Positions 61,080 to 64,000 of a DNA stretch of 64,000 bases are shown here, in pieces. A program made the translations under genes and the position numbers. Position 1 is the first letter of the stretch. Each line of letters opens with the position of its first letter. The DNA is from Clostridia bacterium (GTDB lineage: Bacteria; Bacillota; Clostridia; Oscillospirales; Acutalibacteraceae), in contig JAFWUH010000050.1 of NCBI GenBank assembly GCA_017524165.1, forward strand, positions 56,553 through 120,552, read 5' to 3'. The notes below the pieces were generated by a model, which was given only the letters and a program-made list of their open reading frames with translations, was not told where the DNA came from and did not search any database.

Positions 61080-62826
61080 TTATATCCCCGGAAAAGCGAA
61101 TTTTTCATAATAAAACCCGCGATTTTCACCGTAAACAGGCGTATACTCCAATTCCTCAATTGTTGATATTTCACCTTTGCCGTACGCCTCCAGCAAGGCT
61201 TTTTCCGAAAAAAGACGACCGATCGTGGCGTGATATCTCGCTTCAATTCTTTCAAAACCGAAAGGCTTGTTAATCTTCATCCAATTTTCACGGTGAAGCG
61301 CCAATAGCTTCGTATAATCCTCTGCCAGCCGACCGAATAGTTGTACATATACCGAAAGATCCGTTCCAGTGCGATATTCCTTTTGCAAATTGGCGTAAAT
61401 CTGTGCTTTCATTGCCGAAATACGGAAAACCAATTTTGCAAATTCGTTCTCTCCCAAATAAGATGATTCCGCTGCGGCGGAAAATAGTGCTTCATGCTCA
61501 GTTTTTGAAAAATCAAGCCCTGTCAGATTATAGAACGCATCACCCCAAATCAGACCTTTTTCTGCAGTTAGCGAATGAAATTTTCCGATTTCTTCTCTTG
61601 CCTTAGCAGAGGTTCCACTGATGAGTTCCCCCCATTTTCATGATTTGTTCTTTTGCGGGTTCCGCTTCACTGTAACAATACTCCGAGAAAAAAGCAAAAT
61701 CGATCAAGCCCCTGAAATAATCGGTTTCGCAACCGTTATCCCCCCACATGGTGGCGATCACATTGCCAACGCCGTTTTCCCGGCAGACTTTAAGCGCCGG
61801 CATCATTGTCTTTTCCGTCCGGATATGATCGGGTAAAAACCCGTTCCATGTCCAGATTCCTCCCGCAAATATCATCGGTTTTTGGAGTTCTTTGTGCAGA
61901 CGCACCATATTGCGATATGCGCCCTCTGTACTGTTATAATAATCCCAATACACCATTTCCACATCAGGAATATTTTCGATCATTTCCTCGGGAAAATGGT
62001 AATTACCATCATAATTGTAATAGTCATCGGTCGGGGAATCCAAACGGAAAAACATATCGCTCCACATCATGGGCATGAAATCATATTGCTTGCAAATGTC
62101 CGCCACCTTTGCCAAATGGCGCTTCATCAATTCATAGCGATCTTCAAATCCATTTTTCTTCAAATACTGTCCCAGTCCCACATCGTGAGCCTCATCCATC
62201 CCGATATGAATACGCTTACTGCGAAACACTTTTCGCATTTTTGCAATTTCCGCCTCGATAAAACGGTAGGTATCCTCACTGTCGCACAAAAGAACATCGG
62301 CAGTATCTCTGATTTTGGCGGTTTCCTCTCTCCAAGAAAGATACTGACCCATATGTCCGAGCGTTTGAATGCAGGGTACCACCTCCATATCAAGGGAAGC
62401 GGCATAAGCGTCGATTTCCTTTAATTCTTCATCGGTATATGCTCCGCGCAGATATCCGAAATGCGGATAATCCTCAAGCGTATAGGTATCCTCCGTATAT
62501 AAAAGCAGTTGGTTCGCACCGTATAGCGCTAAACGGTTGATATATTTCTTGACCGCTCCGACACGCATCACGCCCCCGCGCGACATATCCAGCATGGCGC
62601 CCAACTTTTCAAACCCCGGAATTTCTCTCAATGAAAATGTTTTTTTTTCGTCGTGAAGCGAAAGCAAAGAAAAAGCACGCAGTTTTTGTGGTGTATTGGC
62701 ACCGCCTACAACTCTTTTGTTTTTCCGTATTTCAACAAATACGCTGTCACTTTCGATCATTTCAACATCAGCAAAAGACCTCGAGAGGCACCTTTCTGCA
62801 AGTTCCCTTATGCTACTATTTGTCAT
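61080..62826 (-). pseudogene. GH20-type beta-N-acetylhexosaminidase gene, one frameshift
   Basis: The two pieces form a protein of about 580 residues. It has a GH20 catalytic barrel: FEKLGAMLDMSRGGVMRV, LLLYTEDTYTLEDYPHFGYLRG, the acid pair in RIHIGMDEAHDVG, and MWSDMFFRL. A helical C-terminal part follows. Frame is lost at six C on the plus strand (61628-61633): with five, MGELISGTSAKAREEIGKFH continues through LIWGDAFYNLTGLDFSK into the second piece. GH20 enzymes remove terminal GlcNAc or GalNAc, here possibly from host glycans or cell-wall pieces. No signal peptide is seen. Homopolymer error or true decay are both possible. Confidence 0.85.
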
Positions 62827-63637
62827 TTAGATTCTTCCTTTCCGATAATCTGGGTAAATGATACGGTCGGGCAGTGATCGCTCATAGCAATCAGTTCAAA
62901 ACTGTCGATTCCTTTATTCGGCTTGATTGCCACGGTAATTTTCCCCAGGACAGGACAGGGGACAGTCCCCCGTCCTGTGAAATCAGCTGTTTGCGGATTA
63001 TATTTGGCGCGAACAAACCTTTCAGACCCCCAAAAAACATTCATTGCAAAGTCTTCGGCAAAAATATCGGCGCCGGTCTCTTTGAAAATAGTATGGATAT
63101 TTTTTTCATGGTAGTCCTCGTCAAAATTCATGGATTTTGACGTTTGAATCATTTCGAGATACCACGGGTCTTCGCCGCGCACCGATCGTGAATACCGTTG
63201 GTTATTTTCCGGCGTGTTCTTGACTAGGGTCATATGACCGACGGCAAAAATTTTATCAAAATCTTTTTCCAAAACCGGCGAAAGAAAATCATCCAAATCA
63301 CCAAGTAAAACATCACAGTCGCAATGACCCCAATAATCATATCCGGCCAACAATTCTGCAAACAGCACACCGAACATCGGACGGTAATCGTTAATTTTAT
63401 ACGGAACAGGCAAAACGCTTTTCTCTCCGAACAGTTGTTTCACCCGTTCTTGCAATTCGGAGAATTTCATCGGAACAACCTTCAAATTTACCGGACAATC
63501 GTAATTCGCCTCAACGTCAATATCGGTCACGAGAATTAAATCATAGCCTTTATTATAGGAAAGAGTTCGTAAAAAGAGCGGAAAAAAATCGGTAGCGTCC
63601 CGAAATACGGAATTAGAAAAGCGCACTTTTTCAGCAA
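62823..63637 (-). pseudogene. DUF6625-type glycosyltransferase-like gene, frameshift near N-terminus and repeat inserted in frame
   Basis: The long frame from about 63590 reads FLRTLSYNKGYDLILVTDID, YDYWGHCDCDVLLGDLDDFL and FAEDFAMNVFWGSERFVR, typical of the DUF6625 capsule or polysaccharide group. The expected start KKCAFLIPYFGTLPIFF lies in another frame from TTG 63637 behind AGGAGG. One extra T in the run at 63582-63588 would join them. A 29-base GGACAGGGGAC palindrome at 62950-62978 is read through in frame as TGRGTVPCPV. The stop overlaps the GH20 start by four bases, so the pair is an operon. Confidence 0.72.
62950..62978. repeat. 29-bp GGACAGGGGAC palindrome inside a coding region
   Basis: This copy is identical to 61012-61040 but lies inside the DUF6625 gene without breaking its frame. 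A further AGG-ACAGG half repeat adjoins it on the left. It adds about ten residues with a proline/glycine/cysteine-rich character unlike the rest of the protein. Confidence 0.9.
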
Positions 63638-63700
63638 GGAGTTCCTCCTGTTTATTATTAAATAAATTATACCATTATTTTCTTTTTAGTGCAACAAAAA

Positions 63701-63724
63701 AAGACAGATAAAAATCTGTCTTTA
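63701..63724 (-). terminator. Intrinsic terminator of the rRNA operon
   Basis: AAAGACAGAT pairs with ATCTGTCTTT around four bases. On the minus strand seven T residues follow. It lies about 64 bases after the 23S 3' end, which leaves no room for a 5S gene. Confidence 0.85.
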
Positions 63725-63787
63725 AAACCATATTGCTCGCACCCAAAAAACCGAACAAAGAGGCAAGAGGTGAGGAACGAAAAAATA

Positions 63788-64000
63788 GGTCAAGCCCTCG
63801 GTCTATTAGTACAGCCTGGCACACATATCACTACGCTTACACCTGCTGCCTATCAACCCGGTAGTCTTCCGGGGACCTTACTAGCTTATGCTATGGGAAA
63901 TCTAATCTTGAGGTTGGCTTCATGCTTAGATGCTTTCAGCGTTTATCCAATCCGCACTTAGCTGCCCAGCTATGCCCTTGGCAGAACAACTGGTGCACCA
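63788..64000 (-). rRNA. 23S ribosomal RNA, 3' end (partial)
   Basis: Read on the minus strand the sequence shows the conserved 3' domain of 23S rRNA. Examples are GCTGAAAGCATCTAAG, ACCGGGTTGATAGGC, AGGTGTAAGCGTAGTG, and an end near ACTAATAGACCGAGGGC. The 3' end is near 63788; the exact base is not certain. The gene continues beyond the window. Confidence 0.95.

Noticed and set aside
63689-63961. Open frame in the plus strand over the 23S rRNA end
   Set aside because: It is a chance frame through rRNA sequence.
1-64000. CRISPR arrays and tRNA genes
   Set aside because: I saw no regularly spaced short repeats of array type and no cloverleaf-like sequence in the gaps; a tRNAscan run could still find something I missed.

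Overview
Organism and general character: the window looks like the chromosome of an anaerobic, fermentative, Gram-positive member of Clostridia, probably of the Oscillospirales/Ruminococcaceae kind. I infer this from glycyl-radical pyruvate formate-lyase, meso-diaminopimelate dehydrogenase, RicT (PSP1), DUF951, KtrAB, AzlCD, an archaeal/eukaryotic-type ProRS, strong AGGAGG ribosome sites, many sigma-A promoters with 17-bp spacers, and no outer-membrane genes. No species can be named from sequence reading alone. Layout, 1-41.7 kb: this is an intact, densely packed housekeeping block. It begins with an amino-sugar operon in which phosphoglucosamine mutase carries an N-terminal helix-turn-helix domain (cut by the window edge) and follows a stand-alone left-handed beta-helix acetyltransferase-like protein. 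Next come azlCD, and pflB-pflA behind a ZTP (pfl-motif) riboswitch. Then follow an SAH/MTA salvage pair (mtaD, nucleosidase), an SPFH protein, the run rsmA-pth-mfd-DUF951-prfA-tsaC-coaE-M18 peptidase, ddh, an aminotransferase, secDF, a galM-like gene, rpsO-pnp, and a secreted nuclease. The block ends with a YtrA-type GntR/ABC operon with a clear operator, an iron alcohol dehydrogenase, ktrAB, an aldo-keto reductase, mnmE, lemA/TPM and mutY. Layout, 41.7-63.7 kb: this is a mosaic of core and acquired DNA. Island 1 (about 42.0-46.86 kb) lies between two 284-bp copies of the 3' end of proS. It holds an AT-rich glycosyltransferase-like gene bracketed by two nearly identical ~155-bp MITE-like repeats, a membrane protein, a PPC-domain protein and a frameshifted cstA. 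Core genes then resume: proS, an acpP with an in-frame stop at codon 13, ferredoxin, ricT-holB-trpS and a cell-wall amidase. Island 2 (about 54.3-55.73 kb) lies between two 151-bp copies of the amidase terminator region and carries a DUF2089 regulator plus a zinc-ribbon membrane protein. After this come AraC/DUF4965, a zinc dehydrogenase, a PHP phosphatase, a frameshifted GH20 hexosaminidase and a frameshifted DUF6625 gene. The window ends in the 3' end of a 23S rRNA gene on the minus strand, with no 5S gene between it and its terminator. A family of palindromic repeats with core GGACAGGGGAC occurs only in the 42-63 kb part. Copies sit at island edges and next to terminators, and one lies in frame inside a coding region. 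How the parts work together: HTH-GlmM and the LbH protein should feed UDP-GlcNAc synthesis. ZTP, a signal of low 10-formyl-tetrahydrofolate, should switch on formate production through PflB. The rsmA-to-coaE block is translation, repair and cofactor housekeeping. The repeat-bounded cassettes in the second half are the best candidate for a less-described mode of gene acquisition.
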